From: Verrucomicrobiales bacterium
GTDB taxonomy: Bacteria; Verrucomicrobiota; Verrucomicrobiia; Limisphaerales; JAYPXF01
Direction: 5' to 3'
Assembly: GCA_002715965.1 (NCBI GenBank)
Contig: PBAL01000007.1
Location: 106,868-145,805, forward strand
Length of the DNA: 38,938 nucleotides
The stretch's first letter is position 1. Every line of letters starts with the position of its first letter. Position numbers and translations under genes: made by a program. Below, one piece after another: positions 17,250 to 25,163 of the stretch. The notes beneath the pieces were generated by a model. The model worked only from the letters and a program-made list of their open reading frames with translations. It was not told where the DNA came from and did no database searches.

Positions 17250-17446
17250 CCTGACCTTCCACCTGTTACAGAAAGTGCGGACGAACGACCCGCTTCTTCC
17301 TCACGTTCACACTGGTGGAGACCATCGTCTCCAGTGATTCCATAGTGTCGTCGCTCAGTGTATGCAGGCGCGCCACTGATGGCACGACCGCGCGCGGGAA
17401 GAAAGATTTTCTTGGCGCAGAAGATTCATTTGGATTTCCTCAAGTT

Positions 17447-17872
17447 ATGCCGAAAACTCGACAATACTGGTTGGTGAAACAGGAACCCACCGACTATTCG
17501 TGGGATGATTTTGTGAAGGACAAAGGTTGCGAATGGGATGGCGTGCGTAATTACCAAGCGCGCAACAACCTGCGGGCGATGAAGAAGGGCGATCTCCTGC
17601 TCTTCTATCACAGCGTAAAGGAGAAACGCATCGTCGGAATCGCGAAGTTGGCCCGCGAGCATTATCCCGATCCGACCGCCACCGAGGGTGACTGGTCCTG
17701 CGTCGATCTCAAGCCCGTCAAGGCTGTGAAGACACCCGTGACCCTGGATGAGATCAAGGAGCAAAAGAATCTCCAGGACATGGTCTTGCTGAACAACACG
17801 AGACTTTCCGTCCAACCGCTCACAAAAAAACAGTTTGATCAACTGGTGAAAATGAGCGGCACGAAGTTGTAG
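17447..17872 (+). CDS. EVE-domain protein (THYN1/PUA-like)
   Basis: 141 residues, a complete single EVE domain. Its start YWLVKQEPTDYSWDDFVKD and the WDGVRNYQARNNLRAMKKGDLLLFYHS block are the family hallmark (W-x-G-V-R-N-x-x-A-x-N). GIAKLAREHYPDPT, then W-x-x-V-D-L-K-P, and the C-terminal SVQPLTKKQFDQLV follow. EVE domains read modified nucleobases in DNA or RNA, and in bacteria they occur in defence contexts and as free-standing proteins; no defence partner lies next to it here. ATG 17447 starts the conserved N-terminus; the longer frame from 17315 looks non-coding. Confidence 0.92.
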   Translation: MPKTRQYWLVKQEPTDYSWDDFVKDKGCEWDGVRNYQARNNLRAMKKGDLLLFYHSVKEKRIVGIAKLAREHYPDPTATEGDWSCVDLKPVKAVKTPVTLDEIKEQKNLQDMVLLNNTRLSVQPLTKKQFDQLVKMSGTKL

Positions 17873-17906
17873 CGTGGAACGTCAGCGATTGTCGCCAACG
17901 GTAGCT

Positions 17907-17933
17907 GGAGTGCCGACCAGTGGTCGGCGCTCC
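17907..17933. terminator. Perfect long hairpin between convergent genes
   Basis: GGAG-T-GCCGACC (17907-17918) pairs with GGTCGGC-G-CTCC (17922-17933) around an AGT loop: 12 pairs including one T·G. It lies between the stop of the EVE gene and that of the convergent kinase remnant. There is no T-run on either strand, so it may act as a bidirectional mRNA 3' end or be a dispersed palindromic repeat. I saw no second copy in this window. Confidence 0.55.
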
Positions 17934-17953
17934 CGGTCCCGGTTTCCGCAAGC

Positions 17954-18622
17954 TCAGAGGTAATCGGCGGCGTCGCGTTCCTTGTCGGCGTTGCGGGGGA
18001 GATTGATGTTGAACTCGGCGCCACCGTCTTCCAATGGCTTGGCCTCAATCGAACCGGCGTGGCGTTCGATAATGCGACGGCAGATGGCGAAGATGTCTTC
18101 GCGGTGTTCGTCGGGGAAGCCGATTCCGTTGTCGCTGAGAGTGATGGATTGCATCATCCCGGAGTCGGAGCAGTTGATGGAGACTTTAGACGCTTCCTTG
18201 GATCGGAAACGGATGGAATTGCCTATCAACTCCCGGAAGAGCCGCTTCAATTGGGAACGGTCGCCATTGACGGTGGCGAGATTGGAACGTTCGATGACCG
18301 TGCCGGTCCCCTTCAATTCGTCCGCCATCAGGACTTCGATTTCATCGAGCAACTCGCCGAGGTTCACCGCTGTGAATTTGCCGCCCCGGGTCTTGATGCG
18401 GGCAAAGTCGGTGGGGTCATCGAGGAGCGATTTCATGCGCGAGGAACCTTCGTTCACGAAATCCATGAACTGGCCGGTTTCCTCGAAAAAGATTTCCACC
18501 ATGTCGCGGAGGATCTCCTCATTGCCCTCGACGTGCTGCATCGCGACATCCCGGTCAATGATCGGCTCGTCGGAGGAACCGGCAGCGTTGGCGGGCTTCT
18601 CTCCGGGTGTGGAAGAATTTTT
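17954..18622 (-). pseudogene. Hybrid sensor histidine kinase remnant with internal deletions
   Basis: Minus-strand reading (ATG 18541; the frame stays open upstream to about 18640). It starts with a linker and HPt-like helix (IIDRDVAMQHVEGNEEILRDMVEIFFEET). It then jumps into the second HisKA helix (GQFMDFVNEGSSRMKSLLDD) and an HATPase_c domain with N box (LKRLFRELIGNSIRF) and G1 box (DNGIGF). After DEHREDIF it continues AICRRIIERHAGSIEAK. In relatives about 21 residues including the G2 box (GTGIGL) sit between those two points, so they are deleted here. Also missing are the phospho-accepting His of HPt and of HisKA. All joins are in frame, but the protein cannot bind ATP normally. It is probably decayed. 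Confidence 0.7.
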
Positions 18623-18889
18623 CGCGTTGCCGACATGGCCGGCGACGGAACGATGGAAATCGTCTTCACAACCGAACGTTCAAAGGGCAAGCACGGTGTC
18701 TGCCGGATGGTGCCAGCCGCTGGCGTGACGGGCGGCAAGTGGCAGATGCAATCGATCAGCGGCATCGACGGCGTCAAACACGACCTCATCGAACTGCTCG
18801 ATCTCGACGGCGATGGCGACCTTGATGTGATGACCTGTGAGGAAGTGAACAACCTCGGCGTGATCTGGTACGAGAACCCATTAAAGTAA
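18623..18889 (+). pseudogene. C-terminal fragment of an FG-GAP/VCBS repeat protein
   Basis: 88 codons on the plus strand ending TAA at 18889. They carry two FG-GAP calcium-loop repeats: DMAGDGTMEIVFTTERSKGK and LIELLDLDGDGDLDVMTCEE, and end with NNLGVIWYENP. This is the standard C-terminus of secreted planctomycete/Verrucomicrobia FG-GAP proteins of several hundred residues. Upstream of 18623 the frame becomes antisense to the histidine kinase remnant, so the 5' portion of the gene is gone and there is no start codon. It lies head-to-head with the truncated kinase at the same breakpoint. Confidence 0.75.
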
Positions 18890-19286
18890 GCGAGAAGGCG
18901 GGGAAATCACTGCGTCCCATTGTCTTCGCCATCCCGGCGATCTCTTCCGCGCCTTCCGACGCGACAGTTTCCTTGAATTTAACCTGCGACGCTATTTCTG
19001 AGGCGGGGTGTGATTCTGGTATTGCGCCATAAATGTATTGCCGGGTTGCTCTTAATCGTTGTCCTCATTTTCGTCTTAATCTTGGGTCGGTAACGGTTCG
19101 ACAAGCCTTTGGGAATCCGGAATTGGATCTGACCTCGATTTTCAAAATAGCCGGGCGACATGAACACCTCTGGGTTTTCAAGCTCGTCCCACCACCACCC
19201 AACCGCAATCACGCCCTCTGAGGCGCCAGGGACCTCTTCCCGGTTGGCGCGCTCCGCAAAGACTGGTAAACAACTCGACTCTGCAG
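18890..19286. other. Intergenic region with degenerate hexamer-like repeats
   Basis: No gene motif was found. Between about 19050 and 19085 the sequence has a rough 6-nt period on the plus strand (CTTAAT, CGTTGT, CCTCAT, TTTCGT, CTTAAT), a low-complexity pattern rather than a gene. A weak promoter candidate for the next gene is TTGGCG, 17 nt, TAAACA ending 14 nt before ATG 19287. Confidence 0.4.
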
Positions 19287-21056
19287 ATGGCTGAGATTGT
19301 CAACATCGCGGCATACAAGTTTGTGGCGCTCGACGAACTGGAGACGCGTCGCAGCGAATTGCGCGAACATTGTAGCCGACTGGACCTGAAGGGAACGATT
19401 CTCCTGGCGCCGGAAGGGATCAACCTTTTCCTCGCCGGTACTCGTGTGGCGATTGATGAATTCCTGAGCTCGTTGCGATCGGATTTGGTGTTCGCCGACA
19501 TGGAAGTAAAGGAAAGCCCGGGAGATCATCGGCCGTTCACGCGGCTGTTGGTGCGCATCAAGAAGGAAATCATCGCGTTCGGTGTGGAAGGAATTGATCC
19601 GGTGAATCGCCCCGCGCCGCGTGTATCTGCCCGGGAATTGAAGGCATGGCTCGACGAAGGCAAGCAGGTCACGCTCTTGGATACGCGCAACGACTACGAG
19701 ATCGCGTTGGGAACTTTCGAAGGAGCGAAGGCAATCGGCGTGGATGAGTTTCGACAGTTTCCCGGGGCGGTGGATCAATTGCCGGCGGTCACGAAAGGCG
19801 AGACGATCGTGACCTTCTGCACGGGAGGAATTCGCTGTGAGAAGGCAGCACCGTACATGCGGAACGCCGGGTTCGAGAACGTCTACCAACTGGATGGTGG
19901 GATTCTCAAATACTTCGAGGAATGCGGAGGCGAACACTACCAAGGCGATTGCTTTGTCTTCGACCAGCGCGTGAGCGTGGATTCGGATCTGAAGGAAACG
20001 GATACCGCCCAGTGTTTTGTTTGCCAGGCCGCGCTCGGCCGTGAAGACCTTGCGTCTGAGAATTACGTTCCCGGCAAGACCTGCCCGCATTGCTGGCGTT
20101 CCAGCAGAGAGCTCATGCAGGGATTGTTGGAGGAACGGCGCATCGCCCTTGAGGAATGCATCGACCCGTTGCCCGGATCCATTCCCTATGAAAATCGTCG
20201 CCCCATGTGTGTGAATGCGCGATTCGATCGGGCCAGTGCCATCGATTTTCTGGTGGGAATGAACACGATTCACTCGCGTGAGGACTGGTTGGATCTATGC
20301 GCCCGGGGAGCTGTGCAAATGAACGGACGACCGATTGGTTCTGATGAAACCCTGCGCGCCGGCATGCGGCTCGAGCATGTGGCTCCCGCCACCGTGGAAC
20401 CCGACGTGAACCCCAAGATCGAGTTTCTGCATGAAGACGAACACATCGTCGTGCTCAGCAAGCCCGCGCCATTGCCGATGCATCCTTGTGGGCGCTTCAA
20501 TCGCAACACGTTCCAGTTCTTGCTCCGTGCTGTGTATCCAAACCTGAAAATTCGCCCGGCGCACCGACTTGATGCCAACACATCCGGCGTGGCGGTTTGC
20601 AGCAAGACGCGCGCGGTGGCCGCCAAGCTGCAGCCGCAATTCGAACGAGGGACCGTGAAGAAGAAGTATCTCGCATTGGTGCACGGCGTTCCAGCGTCCG
20701 ACGAATTCGAATCACGGGCAGGGATCAGCCGCGAACCAACCGCAGTCGGCGGCAGGACGATTGATCCCGATGGATTGGATGCCCATACCAAATTCCGCGT
20801 GATTACCCGGTCGGGAGATCGATCGCTGATCGAAGCTCTTCCCTTGACCGGACGGACGAATCAGATTCGCCTGCACCTTTGGCACAGCGGACACGCCATT
20901 GTCGGGGATCCGCTCTACCTGCCAGATGGAAACATGGGTGAACAACAGACACTCGACGTCCACGCAGCACCCATGTGCCTCCATGCCGCCGAACTGGAAT
21001 TCATCCATCCAATGTCTGGCGAACGCGTCTCTTTCCAGGCGCCTCGAATCTTTTGA
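19287..21056 (+). CDS. TrhO rhodanese fused to RluA-type pseudouridine synthase
   Basis: 589 residues in one frame. Residues ~1-275 are a TrhO/UPF0176 protein: N-terminal acylphosphatase-like domain (GTILLAPEGINLFLAG), rhodanese domain with active site C178-TGGIRC (TFCTGGIRCEKA), and a zinc-like C243-x-x-C246…C266-x-x-C269. TrhO hydroxylates tRNA U34 to ho5U. Residues ~300-585 are an RluA-family pseudouridine synthase: an S4-like segment (WLDLCARGAVQMNGRPI), IEFLHEDEHIVVLSKPAPLPMHP, catalytic HRLDANTSG (D429), KKKYLALVHG and LTGRTNQIRLHLWHSGH. Both halves look complete and intact. The target of the second half (tRNA or rRNA uridine) is unknown. It is monocistronic or starts the 21.1 kb region, with 53 bp to the next gene. 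Confidence 0.93.
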   Translation: MAEIVNIAAYKFVALDELETRRSELREHCSRLDLKGTILLAPEGINLFLAGTRVAIDEFLSSLRSDLVFADMEVKESPGDHRPFTRLLVRIKKEIIAFGVEGIDPVNRPAPRVSARELKAWLDEGKQVTLLDTRNDYEIALGTFEGAKAIGVDEFRQFPGAVDQLPAVTKGETIVTFCTGGIRCEKAAPYMRNAGFENVYQLDGGILKYFEECGGEHYQGDCFVFDQRVSVDSDLKETDTAQCFVCQAALGREDLASENYVPGKTCPHCWRSSRELMQGLLEERRIALEECIDPLPGSIPYENRRPMCVNARFDRASAIDFLVGMNTIHSREDWLDLCARGAVQMNGRPIGSDETLRAGMRLEHVAPATVEPDVNPKIEFLHEDEHIVVLSKPAPLPMHPCGRFNRNTFQFLLRAVYPNLKIRPAHRLDANTSGVAVCSKTRAVAAKLQPQFERGTVKKKYLALVHGVPASDEFESRAGISREPTAVGGRTIDPDGLDAHTKFRVITRSGDRSLIEALPLTGRTNQIRLHLWHSGHAIVGDPLYLPDGNMGEQQTLDVHAAPMCLHAAELEFIHPMSGERVSFQAPRIF

Positions 21057-21071
21057 TTCGCGAATCGAGGG

Positions 21072-21100
21072 TTCATCTTCTGCGAGGATGTGCATAGATT
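21072..21100 (+). promoter_or_regulatory. Putative promoter of the M19-family gene
   Basis: TTCATC (21072-21077), 17 nt, TAGATT (21095-21100). The -10-like hexamer ends 9 nt before ATG 21110, implying a very short or absent 5' leader. The -35 match is weak. Confidence 0.35.
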
Positions 21101-21109
21101 TCCGCATTC

Positions 21110-22444
21110 ATGAATTCATCAGCCCTCTCCAGACGTTCGTTCCTCAACCGTTCCGGAACCGCAGCCGCCATATTTTCCGCACCCCGGTTCAACATTCTCG
21201 CACGCAACTACGCGGATGAGTTCTCCAACCATCCCAACGAAGTCATCCGCAGGGCGCGCAGTCTCGGTTTGAGCATTCTCAAGCCGAGCAAGAAGGAGAT
21301 CGAACGCGGACTGGAGATTCATCGCGAATCGCTCGTCTTCGATTCCTACGGGTTTGCTCCGCGCTGCGCGATCGACGGGAAGCGGATGGCCCAGCTCCTG
21401 CAACAAAATCCAACCGAAGTTGAAATCCAGGATCTCCGGGAAGATATGGGAATGACCCATTGCGTGACCAACGAGGTCGAACGCAAGGAATTCCAACAGG
21501 CGTGGGAAGCGGCCGGCGTCACCTGCATTTTTCAAAATGCCGGCGAAGAAGGCCAGGCGCCCATGCGCTTGATCAAGCGGCTGGCGCGGTTCACCTACCT
21601 CACCGACATGATGAAGGATTTCATCATCAAGGCCGCAACACCGGACGAAGTGGAAGGCGCGCACAAGGCAGGCAAGCGTGCCCTTTACCTCACCGGCAAC
21701 GGCGTGCCCTTGACCCAGGATTGGATCTCCGTTCCCGACGAGCTGCGTTACATCAGGATCTTTTATCAGCTCGGAATACGCATGATGCACATGACCTACA
21801 ACCGCCGGAACATGATCGGCGACGGCTGTGCCGAACCGGCGAACGCCGGACTCAGCGATTTCGGCAAGACCGTCGTCAAGGAATTGAATCGCGTCGGGGT
21901 GATTGCGGACATCGCCCATTCCGGCTGGCAGACCAGCCTTGAGACCGCACAGACCTCAGAACGCCCGATGGTGGCGAGTCATTCCACCTGTGCCGCGCTG
22001 TACAAGCACATCCGCTCCAAGCCGGACAACGTGATCAAGTCCATCGCAGACACCGGCGGTTATCTGGGTGTCTGCTGCATTCCGTCATTCCTCGGCGGAA
22101 ATGGGGACATCGCGGTGATGATGAAACACATCGATCACATCAAGACGAAGTTTGGGGCCGATCACGTGGCCATTGGAACAGATGTCGCATATCAATCCCG
22201 CAACGCCTCCGCGCAACGAAAACTTGCCGGCAGCCGGCCGAGATTCCGCAAGCAATGGCGCTCGCTCTGGCCGGTCGGCTCCCTTGTGCCCAAGCCGCAC
22301 GCCAGCATCTCGATGTCGTGGACCAACTGGCCGCTCTTCACCATCGGCATGGTGCAGATGGGGTATTCAGACAGCGACATCCGAAAGATTCTCGGCGGAA
22401 ACGTAATGCGGGTCAGTCGCGCAGTATTGGAAGAAGCAAGATAA
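21110..22444 (+). CDS. Membrane dipeptidase (M19) homologue with altered metal site, Tat signal
   Basis: 444 residues. The Tat signal is LSRRSFLNRSGTAAAIFSAP. The body matches peptidase M19/renal dipeptidase: IRMMHMTYNRRNMIGDGCAEPANAGLSDFGKTVVKELNRVGVIADIAHSGW (His ligand), PMVASHSTCAALYKH (second His), GVCCIPSFL and FGADHVAIGTDV. The N-terminal HxD ligand pair, usually D-G-H-N-D, is replaced by FDSYGFAPR, and the bridging Glu position reads TGNGVP. The dinuclear metal site is therefore incomplete. It may be a divergent hydrolase or non-catalytic binding protein. It starts with ATG 21110; the promoter hexamer is 9 nt upstream. Confidence 0.82.
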   Translation: MNSSALSRRSFLNRSGTAAAIFSAPRFNILARNYADEFSNHPNEVIRRARSLGLSILKPSKKEIERGLEIHRESLVFDSYGFAPRCAIDGKRMAQLLQQNPTEVEIQDLREDMGMTHCVTNEVERKEFQQAWEAAGVTCIFQNAGEEGQAPMRLIKRLARFTYLTDMMKDFIIKAATPDEVEGAHKAGKRALYLTGNGVPLTQDWISVPDELRYIRIFYQLGIRMMHMTYNRRNMIGDGCAEPANAGLSDFGKTVVKELNRVGVIADIAHSGWQTSLETAQTSERPMVASHSTCAALYKHIRSKPDNVIKSIADTGGYLGVCCIPSFLGGNGDIAVMMKHIDHIKTKFGADHVAIGTDVAYQSRNASAQRKLAGSRPRFRKQWRSLWPVGSLVPKPHASISMSWTNWPLFTIGMVQMGYSDSDIRKILGGNVMRVSRAVLEEAR

Positions 22445-22505
22445 ATCAGCGTCGGTGCGGACGATCTGTTCGGCGGTTTTCGGGTTTTCAAGAATTGGCG
22501 TTCGG

Positions 22506-22534
22506 TTGACGCATCTGTTTCTGCCAACTAAGTT
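22506..22534 (+). promoter_or_regulatory. Putative promoter of the IscA-type gene
   Basis: TTGACG (22506-22511), 17 nt, TAAGTT (22529-22534). The hexamer ends 9 nt before ATG 22544. The -35 matches five of six sigma-70 consensus bases. Confidence 0.45.
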
Positions 22535-22543
22535 CCGCGACTC

Positions 22544-22942
22544 ATGATGGCGTCAATGGCCAAACGCAGCGCGAAGGACGCGCCCACGGAAGCAAAGATC
22601 CGCGTGGGTGACGAACGTCTGATCAAGCTGACTGAAAACGCCGCGGGCAAAGTCAGCACTCTGTTGACAAAGCAGGGACGTCCCGAGGGAGTTCTCCGCG
22701 TGGCAGTGATCGGCGGGGGTTGTTCCGGGCTGCAATACAAGATGGATCTGCAGGATCGGCCCCAGCATCGCGACATCCTGGTGGAGAGTGCCGGCGTGAA
22801 GGTCGTGGTGGACCCGAAGAGCGCGCTTTACGTGACGGGCAGTGAGCTGGATTACGTCAATTCCCTGACCGAGGGTGGATTCAAGGTCCACAATCCGAAC
22901 GCCGCGACGAGCTGTTCCTGCGGGGAAAGTTTCTCGGCCTGA
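22544..22942 (+). CDS. HesB/IscA-type Fe-S carrier protein
   Basis: 132 residues. The A-type carrier domain (about 22-130) has LTENAAGKVSTLLTKQG, VAVIGGGCSGLQYKMDL, VVVDPKSALYVTGSELDYV and C-terminal NPNAATSCSCGESFSA, with the three conserved cysteines (GGCSG and CSCG). It transfers iron-sulfur clusters to apo-proteins. The lysine-rich N-terminal ~20 residues are an extension. ATG 22544 or 22547 are equivalent starts. It lies 3 bp from the HscB gene, so the two form an operon. Confidence 0.92.
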   Translation: MMASMAKRSAKDAPTEAKIRVGDERLIKLTENAAGKVSTLLTKQGRPEGVLRVAVIGGGCSGLQYKMDLQDRPQHRDILVESAGVKVVVDPKSALYVTGSELDYVNSLTEGGFKVHNPNAATSCSCGESFSA

Positions 22943-22945
22943 GCG

Positions 22946-23536
22946 ATGGATTGCTTTGCGCTGCTCGACGAACCCCGGCTTCCGTGGCTGGATGTCGCGG
23001 CGCTGAAGGAGAAATTTCTGAAGGCATCCGCCGAGGTTCATCCGGACAAGTTTCACGACTCGGACGAAAGCGCGCGCTCAGGAGCGCACGAACGCTATAC
23101 ACAACTGAACGAGGCGCACAAGACCCTCTCCGATTCGAAGACCCGTCTGCGCCATCTGCTCGAACTCCAAACCGGAGAGCCGTTCCCCGACCTGCAAACA
23201 CCTCCCCAGGCGTTGATGAATCTGTTCTTTGACATCGGGGCGCTATGCCAGGAGACCGATGCCTTCCTCGCGAAGAAGGAGGAAGCCGATTCACCTTTGT
23301 TGAAAGTAAGACTTTTCGAGGAAGGAATGAATCACAGCGACAAGGTACAGGCCCGCATCGGAGATCTGAATGGCAGGGTGGAGGCGCTCGATGGGGAGCT
23401 GAAGGAACTGAACGGCGCCTGGACAACGGATTGGACCGCTGCACGGGGACGGGTTGAAGAGATCTGTCGGCTGCTCAGCTACTACGATCGCTGGCGCGGC
23501 CAATTGAACGAGCGATTTGTCAGGCTGGCCACGTAG
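22946..23536 (+). CDS. hscB: Fe-S cluster co-chaperone HscB
   Basis: 196 residues. An N-terminal J-domain carries H32-P-D in VHPDKFHDS and the usual LNEAHKTLSDSKTRLRHLLEL end. It is followed by a three-helix C-terminal HscB domain (MNLFFDIGALCQETDAFLAK; LKVRLFEEGMN). HscB (Hsc20) recruits the Hsp70 HscA to the IscU scaffold to release Fe-S clusters. The preceding IscA-type gene ends 3 bp upstream. HscA, ferredoxin and IscU are not in the window, so it is a partial isc locus. The stop is 37 bp from the convergent trpS stop. Confidence 0.9.
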   Translation: MDCFALLDEPRLPWLDVAALKEKFLKASAEVHPDKFHDSDESARSGAHERYTQLNEAHKTLSDSKTRLRHLLELQTGEPFPDLQTPPQALMNLFFDIGALCQETDAFLAKKEEADSPLLKVRLFEEGMNHSDKVQARIGDLNGRVEALDGELKELNGAWTTDWTAARGRVEEICRLLSYYDRWRGQLNERFVRLAT

Positions 23537-23573
23537 TGCGTCGGAGGTTCAAGCTTCAGCCCGAACGCCAACA

Positions 23574-24554
23574 TCAGTTCAGACCGGCCGCATTCTTGGC
23601 GCGATCCAGCACCTTGGTCGCCACTTCACGGGCGCGGTCGGCGCCTTTGTTGAGCACCTCGCTCACGTAATCCAGGTTGTTGGCCAGCTCGTCACGCTTC
23701 TTGCGCGCTTCCTCAAAGTAGTTCCAGTAGTACTCGAACAGCGTCTTCTTCAGATCGCCATAGCCGAATCCTCCCGCCCGCAGTTTGTCCTCCGTCTCCT
23801 GCGCTTCGGTCGCAGGCGCCATGAGTTTGAGCAATTGAATCGCGTGATTCTCCTCCGCGTCCGGCTTGGCTTCATCCACTCCGCGGCTGTCCATCTGGAT
23901 GGACATGATTTTTTTCTTCAACGGCTTTTGCGGGCCAAAGATCTCGATGGTGTTGCCGTAGCTCTTGCTCATCTTGTTGCCATCGGTTCCCGGAACAACC
24001 GCCACGCTGTCGCGAATCTCCGGCTCGGGAACAACGAATGTTTCGCCGTAGAGGTTGTTGAATTTGATGGCGATGTCGCGGGTGACTTCAAGATGTTGCT
24101 TTTGATCCCGGCCAACGGGAACGATATTGGAATCGAAGATGAGAATGTCGGCGGCCATCAGCACGGGATACGCAAACAGGCCGTGGTTTACCTTCTCTTC
24201 GTCTCCATCGGCGAGCTTGGCGGTCTTGTCCTTGTAGCTGTGACATCGGTTCAGGAAGCCCATTGGCGTGATGGTACTGAGCAGCCAGGTCAACTCGGTG
24301 ACTTCCGGCACATCCGATTGCTTCCAGAACACGGCGCGGTCTGGATCCAGTCCGCAGGCGAGGAAATCCAGCGCCACGTCGAGGCTGTTATTGCGGCGCT
24401 CTTCAGCGTCGAAGAGCGAGGTCATCGAGTGATAATTCGCGATGAAATAATACGCCTCGCCCCGCTCCTGCAGTTCGATTGCCGGGCGCATCATGCCGAA
24501 GTAATTCCCGATATGCAGCGCGCCGGAGGGTTGTATGCCCGATAAGATTCGCAT
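23574..24554 (-). CDS. trpS: Tryptophanyl-tRNA synthetase
   Basis: 326 residues. Class I aaRS with HIGN at 14-17 (RILSGIQPSGALHIGNYFG) and KMSKS at 194-198 (PGTDGNKMSKSYGNTI), plus YPVLMAADILIFDSNIVPVGRDQKQHLEVTRDIA, the Trp-site segment typical of bacterial TrpRS. It charges tRNA-Trp in the cytoplasm. ATG 24554 gives the canonical N-terminus; the frame is open for 38 more codons of non-family sequence. A candidate promoter, TTGAAG-16-GATACC, ends about 10 nt before the ATG. Its neighbours are convergent, so it is monocistronic. Confidence 0.96.
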   Translation of the reverse strand: MRILSGIQPSGALHIGNYFGMMRPAIELQERGEAYYFIANYHSMTSLFDAEERRNNSLDVALDFLACGLDPDRAVFWKQSDVPEVTELTWLLSTITPMGFLNRCHSYKDKTAKLADGDEEKVNHGLFAYPVLMAADILIFDSNIVPVGRDQKQHLEVTRDIAIKFNNLYGETFVVPEPEIRDSVAVVPGTDGNKMSKSYGNTIEIFGPQKPLKKKIMSIQMDSRGVDEAKPDAEENHAIQLLKLMAPATEAQETEDKLRAGGFGYGDLKKTLFEYYWNYFEEARKKRDELANNLDYVSEVLNKGADRAREVATKVLDRAKNAAGLN

Positions 24555-24695
24555 CGGCGCGGACGGTATCAAGCCAGCTTGGGCGGCTTCAACCCGGAAT
24601 GCGAACGTGAGCGGGATCCGGATGTGGAACAAGCGGGAACCCTGAACCCGCCAAGACGCTGTGCTCACACAAACAACGTCATGAAATATTGTCTT

Positions 24696-25163
24696 TTAGA
24701 GTGGCTTGAAGTCTTCGTCGCGGAGGCCCACCAGGACTGACTTGCCGTTCGCGTCCACCCGCAATTCTCCATACTCCGCACGGTCATACCGTCCCGCGCT
24801 GCCTTCCTCGAAGAAAAACGCATTCGCACCGATTCTGATGCCGCGCCGGTGTTTGAATTGAAGGAAACATTCGTTTTCGCCCAATGGTTCCCGATCGCCT
24901 GAGCGCGCGAAGGAACCTACTTGATTTGCATCGAGACCAAGGACGATGACACCCTCCGGACCCAGGGATTCAAAACGTGCATCTCGTTCCAGCTCATATC
25001 GCAGGATCATGTAGTCGCCCTGCATCAGGGAACGAGGGTCCACCGGCGCAAGCTTGAGCAGGACAGGCTGACCGGAGCGCAGGGTCCGCTCCTTTCCGGC
25101 AATCATGAAATTGACCGTTCCAAGAACGAGCACGGTTGTGAGTGTGAGAATGACTTTTCTCAT
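24696..25163 (-). CDS. GDYXXLXY-domain protein
   Basis: 155 residues. An N-terminal membrane anchor (VILTLTTVLVLGTVNFMIA) is followed by the family's signature QGDYMILRYEL (GDYxxLxY) and a beta-rich periplasmic domain. Its function is unknown; the family almost always accompanies DUF2157 and DUF4401 membrane proteins, as here. Its ATG overlaps the DUF4401 stop as ATGA, the last gene of a three-gene coupled set. Confidence 0.85.
   Translation of the reverse strand: MRKVILTLTTVLVLGTVNFMIAGKERTLRSGQPVLLKLAPVDPRSLMQGDYMILRYELERDARFESLGPEGVIVLGLDANQVGSFARSGDREPLGENECFLQFKHRRGIRIGANAFFFEEGSAGRYDRAEYGELRVDANGKSVLVGLRDEDFKPL

Noticed and set aside
17315..17446. Upstream extension of the EVE-domain protein
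   Set aside because: The conserved EVE domain starts at the ATG at 17447; the additional 44 residues look non-coding.
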